Source of the DNA: Streptomyces kronopolitis
GTDB lineage: Bacteria > Actinomycetota > Actinomycetes > Streptomycetales > Streptomycetaceae
Assembly: GCF_014646275.1 (NCBI RefSeq)
Contig: NZ_BMND01000015.1
Coordinates: 112,745 to 176,744 of the forward strand
Direction: 5' to 3'
DNA: 64,000 nucleotides
Part shown: positions 43,239 to 50,823 of the stretch, piece by piece
Layout: the number at the start of each line of letters is the position of its first letter
How positions within the stretch are numbered: position 1 is the first letter of the stretch
Notes under the pieces: model-generated
Databases searched by the model: none
What the model was told of the DNA's origin: nothing
The model's input: only the letters and a program-made list of their open reading frames with translations
Position numbers and translations under genes: made by a program

Positions 43239-44075
43239 ATGGACCGCGAGCAGCTCCCCGTCCCCGCTGCACACGAACGGATGACAGAGCTCGCCGAACG
43301 GGCGGTGCATCAGCTCGCGGACGAGCTCGCCCGGCACGGCCTCCGCCCCGCTCCCGCGGCGGATCCAGGCGACTCAACGGCGGAGCCCGGGGCGCCGCCC
43401 GCGGACGACAGTCCCGCCCTGGCCCGGCTGCACGCTCTCGCCTGCCTGGACCGTGCCGTCGGCCGCTGCGCCCGGCAGCTCGCCGAGGAGGCCGCCGAGA
43501 ACGGTGCCAACTACCCCCAGCTGGGGCAGGCATGGGGCATCAGCCGGCAGGGCGCCCGGCGGCGCTGGCCCGGTCTGGTCTTCACCTCCCGCCCCGCTTC
43601 ACGTCCTCTTCCCACCCCCGATCACGGGAGCTCCACCATGAACGCGTTGACGTCCGAACGCCCCTACAGCGTCCTGCTCGTGGAGGACGACCCCGCCGAC
43701 GCCATGCTCATCGAGGACGCGCTGGTCGAACGTGGCATGGCCCGTTCCCTCAACCAGGCCGTCGACGGGGTGGCCGCGCTGGAGTACCTGCGGGATCCGG
43801 CCAATGTACGTCCCGACCTGATCGTTCTCGATCTCAACATGCCGCGCATGAACGGCCGGGAACTCCTCGCCGTCCTCAAGGACGACGCGGATCTGTGCAG
43901 CATCCCCGTCGTCGTGCTGACCACCTCGGCGGCCCCGGACGACATCAACGACGCCTACCGGCAACACGCCAACGCCTATGTGACCAAGCCCGTCAACCTC
44001 GACGACTTCGTCCGCGCCGTGCACAGCATCGACGCCTTCTTCCTCGACACCGCCGCGAAGATCACCCGGCCCTGA
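43239..44075 (+). CDS. response regulator, possibly fused to a DNA-binding-like N-terminal part
   Basis: A 278-codon frame with two parts. Residues 1-130 form a helical module ending in LGQAWGISRQGARRRWPGLV, which reads like a helix-turn-helix. Residues 134-278 are a single-domain receiver of the Rcp1 type (YSVLLVEDDPADAMLIEDAL; Asp in DLIVLDLNMPRMNG; Lys in AYVTKPVNLDDF). GGGAG lies eight bases before the internal ATG at 43638, so the receiver may also be, or only be, made separately. Related receivers work with CHASE3/phytochrome-like kinases such as the one encoded divergently here. Confidence 0.85.
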   Translation: MDREQLPVPAAHERMTELAERAVHQLADELARHGLRPAPAADPGDSTAEPGAPPADDSPALARLHALACLDRAVGRCARQLAEEAAENGANYPQLGQAWGISRQGARRRWPGLVFTSRPASRPLPTPDHGSSTMNALTSERPYSVLLVEDDPADAMLIEDALVERGMARSLNQAVDGVAALEYLRDPANVRPDLIVLDLNMPRMNGRELLAVLKDDADLCSIPVVVLTTSAAPDDINDAYRQHANAYVTKPVNLDDFVRAVHSIDAFFLDTAAKITRP

Positions 44076-44079
44076 CGCC

Positions 44080-44119
44080 GGGGAGGGCTCCCGCCGGTAC
44101 ACCCCGGCGGGCCCTCCCC
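44080..44119. terminator. bidirectional terminator
   Basis: GGGGAGGGC-CCGCCGG pairs with CCGGCGGGCCCTCCCC with a 2-nt bulge and a 6-nt loop, between the converging regulator and membrane-protein genes. Confidence 0.7.
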
Positions 44120-44133
44120 GCTCCCCGCCGGGC

Positions 44134-44427
44134 TCAGGCCCGGCGGATCCGGGCGGCGAGAAAGTGCCCGATGAGGACGTAGACGACGGCCGGCAGCCCG
44201 AAGTTCAGTACGGTCCGCAGCCAGGCCGTGTCCATGGTGAACAGGTCGTGGGACCATCCGGCCAGCCAGAGGGACGCGTCGTGGACCGCGCTGACCAGGT
44301 CATTGGCGCGATTGGCGCCGAGCAGCGCGAAGAGGATCCACAGCCCCAGAATCACCGCGGTGCAGTCCGCGATGACCACGATCACCTTCGCGGCCCCGTT
44401 GCTTCTGTCATGTATGCGTCTGGACAT
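44134..44427 (-). CDS. small membrane protein, function unknown
   Basis: A 97-residue protein with two to three hydrophobic stretches (VIVVIADCTAVILGLWILFA and VLNFGLPAVVYVLIGHFLAA), and a basic C-terminus. Such proteins are frequent in Streptomyces and uncharacterised. A single gene with its own terminator. Confidence 0.65.
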   Translation of the reverse strand: MSRRIHDRSNGAAKVIVVIADCTAVILGLWILFALLGANRANDLVSAVHDASLWLAGWSHDLFTMDTAWLRTVLNFGLPAVVYVLIGHFLAARIRRA

Positions 44428-44494
44428 GACCCACAGGTTGCCGCTTTCGGCCGGTCGAAACCCGGACCGGTGAGTGCGCTGGCAGCGAAGGGAA

Positions 44495-44533
44495 GCCGGG
44501 CCGCTTCCGGGGGAAGTACGGAAGCGGCCCGGC
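44495..44533 (-). terminator. terminator of the BKACE operon
   Basis: A perfect 14-bp stem (GCCGGGCCGCTTCC and complement) with an 11-nt loop, 26 bp after the last gene's stop. Confidence 0.75.
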
Positions 44534-44558
44534 CGTGCGGTGCGGCGTCAGCCGCGCG

Positions 44559-45638
44559 TCAGACGAGGGTGTCGGCCGACGAGGGAGCCGGGTGGCGCAG
44601 CGGGACGCCGCGCTGTCCGGGGCGGCGGTTGGGCGGCAGGCCCAGGTGGTCCAGCGTCTCGTCGGCGCCGGACCAGTACTCGCCGATCCGGTAGAGGCGC
44701 TTGGCCTCCTGCGGGGTGGCGATGTCCCGGCCGAGCTCGTCGGCGAGCCGGACGATCTGCTCGACCTGCTGGACGGAGGTGAAGCGCTCCTTGCGCGGGG
44801 ACCAGAGGTTGTCCTCGATACCGACGCGGACGTGCAGGCCCAGCGCGAGGGCGATGGCGTTCATCGGGAGCGTGGAGCGCATGATGCTCTCGATCGTGAG
44901 CACGGCGCCGTCGGGGGCACGACGGGCGAACTCGACGAGGTCGGCCGGGTGGAACGCGGAGGCACCGCCGCCGATGGCGACGTAGTTGAGGTTGACCGGG
45001 CCGGTGTAGACGCCGGCGCGGATCAGCCGCTCGACGGTTTCCAGCTGCGGCAGGTTGGCGAGCATGAAGTGCGGCTGGATGCCGCCCGCGGTCAGCCGCT
45101 TGAGGTGCTCCAGATAGAACTCGGGCCCCGCCTCGCTCACCAGGTCGCGGTACGCCGTGTGGAGCAGCGGGTTCTGCAGGGACGTGCCGGCGAGGTCGTC
45201 CCGGGTCAGCAGCTCGACCACGTTCATCTGGACGGTGTTGATCGCGATGGTGACCTGGTCCGGCTTCGGGTCGAGTTCGGCGAGCAGGTGCCGGGTGTCC
45301 CAGTCCAGCCACTTCGCCGCGTCGCCCTCCTTGTCGGGGGCGAACGAGATGGAGCCGCCGACCTGGAGGATCATCTCCGGCACGGCCTCGCGCAGCCGCG
45401 CGATCATCTCGTTGAACATCGACAGCCGCTTCGAGCCGTGGCCGTCCAGTTCGCGGACGTGGATGTGGAGCAGCTGCGCGCCGGCGTTGTAGCAGTCCAC
45501 GGCCTTCTGGATCTGCTCGTCCATGGTCACCGGGATGTCGTCGCTGTCGCTCGGCAGCCACTCCGGCCCGTAGGGGGCGACCTGGATGACCAGCTTCTCC
45601 TGGTTCTCGGGCAGCAGCGAGTCGTCGAGGAAGTGCAT
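44559..45638 (-). CDS. beta-keto acid cleavage enzyme (BKACE, DUF849)
   Basis: A 359-residue TIM-barrel enzyme of the 3-keto-5-aminohexanoate cleavage family, which transfers an acetoacetyl unit from a beta-keto acid to acetyl-CoA. Zinc ligands show in LLHIHVRELDGHG (HxH). MILQVGGSISFAPDKEG and ALGLHVRVGIEDNLWSPRKE are family-conserved, the latter with the catalytic Glu. GGAGG precedes ATG 45638. It is the third gene after an MFS transporter and a carboxymuconolactone-decarboxylase-like gene, consistent with uptake and stepwise breakdown of one carboxylic acid. The substrate side-chain is unknown. Confidence 0.92.
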   Translation of the reverse strand: MHFLDDSLLPENQEKLVIQVAPYGPEWLPSDSDDIPVTMDEQIQKAVDCYNAGAQLLHIHVRELDGHGSKRLSMFNEMIARLREAVPEMILQVGGSISFAPDKEGDAAKWLDWDTRHLLAELDPKPDQVTIAINTVQMNVVELLTRDDLAGTSLQNPLLHTAYRDLVSEAGPEFYLEHLKRLTAGGIQPHFMLANLPQLETVERLIRAGVYTGPVNLNYVAIGGGASAFHPADLVEFARRAPDGAVLTIESIMRSTLPMNAIALALGLHVRVGIEDNLWSPRKERFTSVQQVEQIVRLADELGRDIATPQEAKRLYRIGEYWSGADETLDHLGLPPNRRPGQRGVPLRHPAPSSADTLV

Positions 45639-45679
45639 GTCGTGCCTCCGTGTGCGGGTGAACGGGATGCTGAAGGTGG

Positions 45680-46099
45680 TCAGTTGGCGTGGTCGGCGGG
45701 CTTCTCGCGGGCGGCGAGCTCCTCCACCAGGAGCGGCACGCCGATGTTGCAGGCGTGGACGCCCACCAGCGTGGTCAGTTGGAGGACCGTCAGGATTTCC
45801 TCGGCGGTCGCGCCGAGATCCAGGGCGCTTCGGATGTGGCGCTGCACCCCGGGCCCGTACATGTGGGTGGCCGAGGCGTCCACGGCGATGCAGAGCAATT
45901 CGATGACCTTCGGCTCCAGCACGCCGCTCGTCCATGGCTGCATGGCCATGGCCATGAACTGCTCGGTCCAGGCCGGGTCCCTCTCTTGCAGGCCGTCCCA
46001 GAGCGGATTCCAGGCGCCCTTGGCTCGCATCGCGTCCACGACCGGGGTCGGTGGAGGCCCTGTCGCGGGAGCGGGTGCGGTGGGGTCATGCAGGGTCAT
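45680..46099 (-). CDS. carboxymuconolactone-decarboxylase-family protein
   Basis: A 139-residue AhpD/CMD-like helical protein: VIELLCIAVDASATHMYGPG, HIRSALDLGATAEEILTVLQ, and LVGVHACNIGVPLLVEEL. The CxxC pair of AhpD-type peroxidase members is absent (ASATH instead), so a decarboxylase or ring-opening role in catabolism is more likely than a redox one. Its ATG overlaps the MFS stop (ATGA), showing coupled translation. Confidence 0.85.
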   Translation of the reverse strand: MTLHDPTAPAPATGPPPTPVVDAMRAKGAWNPLWDGLQERDPAWTEQFMAMAMQPWTSGVLEPKVIELLCIAVDASATHMYGPGVQRHIRSALDLGATAEEILTVLQLTTLVGVHACNIGVPLLVEELAAREKPADHAN

Positions 46100-47508
46100 G
46101 AGCTCAACTCCCTTTCGTGAGTGCCCGGAGGCATTGCCACCGGGCCGCCGCCGGACACGGCGGCGAGATCCTTCTCGTAGCTGCGCGAGCCGAGCCGGAA
46201 CGCGGCGGCCGCGGCGAGGCAGAACAGCGGCATCACCGCGAGCGCCGTCTCCAGGCCGAAGGCGTCCGACAGCAGTCCGGTGAGGAGTGGCCCGACGGCC
46301 AGCCCGAACAGGTTCTGCACCAGCACCGTCATCCCGACCGCCGTGGCCCGCACGCCGGGGTGGACCACGTCGATCACGGCCGCCGGGGCGGTGCCGAGCG
46401 CCGCGGCCACGGGCAGCCCCGCGACCACGATCAGCGCGTACTGCACCTCGCCCGGCCCGAGCACGCCGAAGGCCGCGGACAGCAGCCCCCACGCGGCCGC
46501 GGCCAGCACCGCCGGGACCATCAGCCTGCGCCGCGGCCGTCCGGCGGCACACCGGTCCGCGAGGTGGCCGAAAACGATCGCGCCGAGGAAGCCGGCGAGG
46601 ATGAACAGCGCCGCCGCCATGCCCGCCTGCGCGGACGGCAGGCCGTAGGCGCGGCCCAGATAGCTCGGCAGCCAGGTGTAGAGGGTGGACAGCACCACCA
46701 GGTTGAAGGCGCCGCCGAGGTAGCACCACACGGCCGTCCGCGAGCGGAACAGCTCGCGCACCATGGCCGCCAGGCCCTGACGCCCGGAGGGAGCCCGCTC
46801 CCCGGTCGGCCCCTCACCCGCCCGTGGTCCGGCAGCGGAATGAGCGGTGTCCGCTCCGTCCGCGCAGGACACGGCGGGAGTGCGGTAGTCACGCACCTTC
46901 AGGAAGACCAGCGCCAGCAGCAGCCCCGGCACGCCGAACGCGCCGAGCGTCACCCGCCAGCCGAGCCGCGCGGCCATCACACCACCCAGCACCACCCCGA
47001 GCACCGAGCCCAGCGGCCCCGCCGCCTGGAAGACGCTCAGCACGGTCGCTCGCAGGCGCTGCGGGAAGTAGCCGGACAGGAGCGCCGCCCCCGCCGGGCC
47101 GTAACCCGCCTCGCCCACGCCCAGCAGCGACCGGGCGGCGAAGAGCTGTGCGTAGTTCCCGGAGACCGCGCACGCCAGCGCGGCCAGGCTCCACGCACTG
47201 CCCATCGCGGCGATCGTCTTCACCCGGCCCCACCGGTCGGCCAGCCGCGCGGCCGGGAGCGCGAAGACGGCCATCGTGACCGACACCGTGGTGACCAGGG
47301 CCCCCAGAGCGGTGTCGGACAGCCCCCACGCCTTCTTCAGGTAGGGGAACGTCGACACCACGATCTGCCGGTCGAGGTAGTCGGTCACCGCCAGTGCGAC
47401 GACCATCAGCGCCACACCCCAGGCGTGGCGCCGCGACACCAGATGCGCGACGGAGCCCGAGGCGTCCGAAACCAGCGGTGGATCGCCGTGCCCCGGCCAA
47501 CTCCTCAT
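46096..47508 (-). CDS. MFS transporter (organic acid type)
   Basis: A 470-residue transporter with about 12 membrane spans. VTDYLDRQIVVSTFPYLKKA in span 1 and the loop motif ARLADRWGRVKTIAAMGSAW resemble the anion:cation/aromatic acid symporters. GGAGGTGGGC precedes ATG 47508, which sets the start. First gene of a three-gene operon ending in the BKACE gene. It probably imports the operon's substrate. Confidence 0.88.
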   Translation of the reverse strand: MRSWPGHGDPPLVSDASGSVAHLVSRRHAWGVALMVVALAVTDYLDRQIVVSTFPYLKKAWGLSDTALGALVTTVSVTMAVFALPAARLADRWGRVKTIAAMGSAWSLAALACAVSGNYAQLFAARSLLGVGEAGYGPAGAALLSGYFPQRLRATVLSVFQAAGPLGSVLGVVLGGVMAARLGWRVTLGAFGVPGLLLALVFLKVRDYRTPAVSCADGADTAHSAAGPRAGEGPTGERAPSGRQGLAAMVRELFRSRTAVWCYLGGAFNLVVLSTLYTWLPSYLGRAYGLPSAQAGMAAALFILAGFLGAIVFGHLADRCAAGRPRRRLMVPAVLAAAAWGLLSAAFGVLGPGEVQYALIVVAGLPVAAALGTAPAAVIDVVHPGVRATAVGMTVLVQNLFGLAVGPLLTGLLSDAFGLETALAVMPLFCLAAAAAFRLGSRSYEKDLAAVSGGGPVAMPPGTHERELSS

Positions 47509-47587
47509 GCCCACCTCCAGGTTCACGCCCGTGTCGCTGCGAGTGACGGAAGAGTAGGTCGGCAGACGCACCGATGCTTTGCCTCAC

Positions 47588-47616
47588 GTGGCACAATCCT
47601 TGTCACTTTGTGGCAC
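47588..47616. promoter_or_regulatory. direct repeats, candidate AraC binding site
   Basis: GTGGCAC occurs at 47588 and 47610, 22 bp apart (two helical turns), in the 150-bp gap between the divergent MFS and AraC genes. AraC-type activators bind such direct repeats. Confidence 0.5.
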
Positions 47617-47658
47617 CGCCCGCCGTCCAACGGGTGCCGAGAGGGAGGCCTGCCGGAC

Positions 47659-48675
47659 GTGAAGCTCCTCATCCGCAACGCCGTGCTGACCGGCTATGTC
47701 GAGTTGGTGCGCTCGTTGGGCGGCGACCTCTCGGCTCTGCTCGCCGCGGTGGGCCTGGACGCCTCCGATCTGGCCGTCCCGCACACCTGGATCCCGGTGG
47801 CCGCCGCCGCGGACCTGATCGAACTCTCGGCCGCCGCAACCGGCCACGACGACTTCGGCCTACGGCTCGCGGAGAGCCGCCGGCTCTCGGTCCTGGGCCC
47901 GGTCAGCCTCGTCGCCCGTGAGGAGCCGGCTGTCCGCAGCGCGCTCGAAGTGATCATGCGGCACCAGCATCTGCACAACGAGGCGCTGCACAGCCGGATC
48001 ACCGAGACCAACGGCCTGGCCACGATCCAGCTCGGCCTCGACCTGCCCAGCCCGCGCCGGCGCCAGACCACCGAGCTGCTCGTCGGCGCCATCCACCGCT
48101 ACCTGCACAGCCTCGTCGGCAGCGGTTGGCGACCGGTCTCCGTGCTGTTCGCCCACGACGCACCGACGGATATGGCCACCCACCACCGCGTCCTGGGCCC
48201 CGCGGTCCGGTTCGGCCAGGACCTCGATGGCATCGTCCTGTACGCAAGCGACCTCGACGCCCCGAACCAGCTCTCCGATCCGCTGCTGCGCCCCTACGCC
48301 CGCCAGTACCTGGAGGCGATCGCGGCGCCCCGTCCCGAGGCCGACGTGGACCGCGTCCGCGAGCTGATCGAGGCCCTGCTCCCCACCGGCCGCTGCTCAC
48401 TCCAGCAGGTCGCCCACAGCCTCGGCGTGGACCGCAAGACCATCCACCGACACCTCGGGCGGTCCGGTGAGACGTTCTCCTCGGTGCTGAACTCCCTTCG
48501 CACCCAGCTCGCCCAGCAGTACGTCGGCAGCCATGCCCGCCCGCTCACCCAGGTCGCCACACTGCTGGGCTTCTCCGCACCCAGTACCTTCTCCCGCTGG
48601 TTCCGCGACGAGTTCGGCACCAGCCCGACCGCCTGGCGAGCTGCCGCAGCCCGTCCGGAACAGCCACGGACGTAG
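47659..48675 (+). CDS. AraC-family regulator (arabinose-binding-domain, OruR-like)
   Basis: A 338-residue regulator. The N-terminal ligand part (RNAVLTGYVELVRSLGGDLS) is the Arabinose_bd type found in ornithine and catabolic operon activators. The C-terminal AraC DNA-binding domain has two helix-turn-helices, SLQQVAHSLGVDRKTIHRHL and LTQVATLLGFSAPSTFSRWF, the latter with the conserved FRDEFGTSPTAWR. The GTG start has GGAGG ten bases upstream. Divergent from the MFS-CMD-BKACE operon, so it most likely activates it in response to the substrate. Confidence 0.9.
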   Translation: MKLLIRNAVLTGYVELVRSLGGDLSALLAAVGLDASDLAVPHTWIPVAAAADLIELSAAATGHDDFGLRLAESRRLSVLGPVSLVAREEPAVRSALEVIMRHQHLHNEALHSRITETNGLATIQLGLDLPSPRRRQTTELLVGAIHRYLHSLVGSGWRPVSVLFAHDAPTDMATHHRVLGPAVRFGQDLDGIVLYASDLDAPNQLSDPLLRPYARQYLEAIAAPRPEADVDRVRELIEALLPTGRCSLQQVAHSLGVDRKTIHRHLGRSGETFSSVLNSLRTQLAQQYVGSHARPLTQVATLLGFSAPSTFSRWFRDEFGTSPTAWRAAAARPEQPRT

Positions 48676-48718
48676 TCCCATACGACCTGCGGCGGTGGGG
48701 GCCTGGCGTCCTCCGCGC

Positions 48719-49669
48719 CTACCGGAAGCCGAGGTGCGGATCGGTGCCGGTCAGCTCGGCGCTCGCGGCCCACAGGCGGGTGGCGGCGGCCGGGTCGGTC
48801 ATGTGGGAGAGGGCGGGTTCACACCGTGGTGTGCCCCGCAGGCCGAAGACCCTCGGCCCCCACAGCTGTCCGCCCTGTACCTCCGGGTCGAGGACGGCAC
48901 GGACGACGGGCCACGCCCCGGCGTCCTTGCCCTGCACCAACAGCCCGGCGGGCAGGGCGCGTAGCCGCTCGGCCGGGGTGGTCACGAGGACCGGCGGGCG
49001 GGACGGGGTGAGGGCGTCCAACGCGCCGCCGGGGTGGGCCACCACGCTGAGCACCGTGCTGTCGACGGCACGCAGATGGCGGTCGAGTGCGAAGCCGAAG
49101 GACATCTGCGCCAGCTTCGACCGGCCGTAGGTGCGCTTGGGCCGGTAGTCCCGGGTGGAGTGGAGATCGTCCAGGTCCAGTCGCTCGGACCGTGCCGCGA
49201 AGCTTCCCACCGTCACGACGCGGCCCGCCGGCGCCGCGGACAACAGGGGTGCCAGCCACCGGGTGAGGGCGAAGTGGCCGAGGTGGTTGGTGCCGAACAT
49301 CAGCTCGTGGCCGTCCGCGGTCTCCCGGCGCGGCGGGTCGTCGAGCGCGACCCCCGCGTTGTGGACCACCGCGTCGAGATGGCCGAGTTCCATCCTGTCC
49401 ACGGCGGCCTTCAGGGACGACAGGTCGGCGAGGTCCAGCGGAAGGTGTGCCAGGTGCGCACCGGAGACGCGTGCGCGGATCGAGGCCATGGCGGCCTCGG
49501 CCTTCACGGCGTCCCGACTGCCGAGGACGACCATGGCGCCAGCGGCCGCGAGTTGCTCCGCGGCGAAGTAGCCGATCCCGGCGTTGCCCCCGGTGACCAG
49601 GACGTTCCGGCCCTCGGCAGACGGCGGCCGGCGCACGTCCCACGATCGACTCCGGGATACGGAAGACAC
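48719..49669 (-). CDS. short-chain dehydrogenase/reductase
   Basis: A 316-residue SDR of the retinol-dehydrogenase/WWOX-like branch. NAD(P) motif TGGNAGIGYFAAEQLAAAGA, NAG in VHNAGVALDD, and active-site YxxxK in TYGRSKLAQ with Ser in TVGSFAAR. The GTG start is used because AAGGAG lies six bases upstream. Reaction: reduction or oxidation of a lipid-like alcohol or ketone. It converges on the AraC gene and is probably monocistronic. Confidence 0.88.
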   Translation of the reverse strand: MSSVSRSRSWDVRRPPSAEGRNVLVTGGNAGIGYFAAEQLAAAGAMVVLGSRDAVKAEAAMASIRARVSGAHLAHLPLDLADLSSLKAAVDRMELGHLDAVVHNAGVALDDPPRRETADGHELMFGTNHLGHFALTRWLAPLLSAAPAGRVVTVGSFAARSERLDLDDLHSTRDYRPKRTYGRSKLAQMSFGFALDRHLRAVDSTVLSVVAHPGGALDALTPSRPPVLVTTPAERLRALPAGLLVQGKDAGAWPVVRAVLDPEVQGGQLWGPRVFGLRGTPRCEPALSHMTDPAAATRLWAASAELTGTDPHLGFR

Positions 49670-49850
49670 GATGACGCTCCTTGCGCTCTGGGCTCCGCAT
49701 TCATGGGGAGCACCGACCCGCCCAGGGTCGCAAGCCCCACCGACATTCCGCCGACAGGCTTCCGACACCCTTCGGAGAGCCGGGAGGTGGCAGGGCGGTG
49801 TGTGAGTGGTGCCGTACCGTGTGAGCCGCGGACTCGGCGAGGTTGACCGG

Positions 49851-50051
49851 TCAGGAGCGGTGCACGGACACCTCGCTGCTGGGCTCCGCGCCCTCCCCCG
49901 CGGTCCTTCGCTGCGGGGCGCGGTGCCGCTCCGGCTCGGGGCGCGGGCGTGGGGGTGCGGGAGGCGTGTAGAGCGCGAGTGCAGCCGGAGCGGCGGCGAT
50001 GATTGCCGCCACCTGTCCGGGCGGTACGGCGTCGGTGGCCGCCGCGATCAT
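49851..50051 (-). CDS. 66-aa protein under an iron box, function unknown
   Basis: A small protein: MIAAATDAVPPGQVAAIIAA, AAPAALALYTPPAPPRPRPE, then a charged tail ending SSEVSVHRS. The N-terminal half is Ala-rich and helical, the middle Pro-rich. The ribosome binding site GAGGAGG lies five bases before the ATG, one of the strongest in the window. A perfect iron-box palindrome begins 14 bp upstream of the start. So it is probably transcribed only under iron limitation. I recognise no family. It lies downstream of the SufU-like gene on the same strand but has its own control region. Confidence 0.6.
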   Translation of the reverse strand: MIAAATDAVPPGQVAAIIAAAPAALALYTPPAPPRPRPEPERHRAPQRRTAGEGAEPSSEVSVHRS

Positions 50052-50385
50052 CGGAACCTCCTCGTTAGGTAAGGCTTACCTTACTAGAGTGGATCCGTGA
50101 GGGCCAGGTTCCGCATGCCCGGAAGTCGGCCCCGAATCGCCGCCGCACGCACAGAGGCCGGTGACCGTCACAGGTATGACGGCCACCGGCCCTCCGGCAG
50201 ACCGGCCGCAATCGGGCCGGCGCCGGACTCAACTCAAGACGTCACGAAAGAGGTGACGGAAGAAGTGAGGGAAGAGGCAATCGAAACAAGGGCCCCATCA
50301 GCGGCCCGGGCGGCTCCCTTGCGGCCGGGTGAGCGGGGTCAGGGTGTGGTCGATGCGGCATCACCTCCCGGTGCGGTCCGTCGGG
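50052..50385. other. region between sufU-like gene and the 66-codon gene
   Basis: Contains the iron box and, on the plus strand, a GTG-started frame from 50097 whose middle is Glu/Thr-rich; it overlaps the sufU-like gene and lacks a ribosome binding site, so I do not call it. Confidence 0.4.
50065..50083. promoter_or_regulatory. iron box (DmdR/IdeR operator)
   Basis: TTAGGTAAGGCTTACCTTA fits the 19-bp DtxR/IdeR/DmdR consensus (TTAGGTTAGGCTCACCTAA) with intact AGGTAAG/CTTACCT half-sites, and sits right before the 66-codon gene. Confidence 0.85.
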
Positions 50386-50823
50386 TCACGACAGCGCCTC
50401 TCGCAGGGCGGTCCAGCAGAGCAGTGCGCATTTGATCCGCGCCGGGTGCCGGGACACGTCGCGGAACGCCGCGGCGTCCCCCAGATGGGACGGCCAGGCT
50501 CCGGACTCCGGCACCGGTGCGCGCAACAGCGCGGCGATCTCGCTGTGCAGCTCCTCCGCCTCCCCGGCGGTGCGGCCGATGACCAGGTCGGTCATCACCG
50601 AGACGGACGCCTGGCTGATCGAGCAGCCCTGCACCTGGTACGAGATGTCCGCGACGGTCGCCCGCGCCCCTTCTCCTTCCCGGCGCACGCGCAGGGTCAG
50701 TTCGTCCCCGCAGGTGGGATTGAACCGGTGGATCTCGGCGTCGAACGGCTCCCGGAGGCCGCTGCGGTGCGGAGCCCGGTAGTGGGCAAGGATGATCTCC
50801 TGGTGTTCTGCCGTCAGGCGCAC
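50386..50823 (-). CDS. SufU-like sulfur-transfer/scaffold protein
   Basis: A 145-residue SufU/IscU-like protein. Zinc/sulfur ligands appear in FNPTCGDELTLRV (Cys and Asp), VQGCSISQASVS and RIKCALLCWTALREAL. The insertion between the second and third Cys typical of SufU is present. In Gram-positives SufU takes persulfide sulfur from SufS. Its start overlaps the sufS-like stop by 10 bp. This pair stands apart from a sufBCD cluster, so it is an accessory copy. Confidence 0.9.
   Translation of the reverse strand: MRLTAEHQEIILAHYRAPHRSGLREPFDAEIHRFNPTCGDELTLRVRREGEGARATVADISYQVQGCSISQASVSVMTDLVIGRTAGEAEELHSEIAALLRAPVPESGAWPSHLGDAAAFRDVSRHPARIKCALLCWTALREALS

Noticed and set aside
43157..44182. 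Long alternate frames over the signalling genes (e.g. 341 codons here, and over 1000 codons on the minus strand from 43337)
   Set aside because: They are high-GC shadow frames; receiver, kinase and PP2C motifs are in the other frames.
50097..50435. 112-codon plus-strand frame starting right after the iron box
   Set aside because: No ribosome binding site, overlaps the sufU-like gene in antisense, and composition is uneven; a leaderless GTG gene is possible but unsupported.
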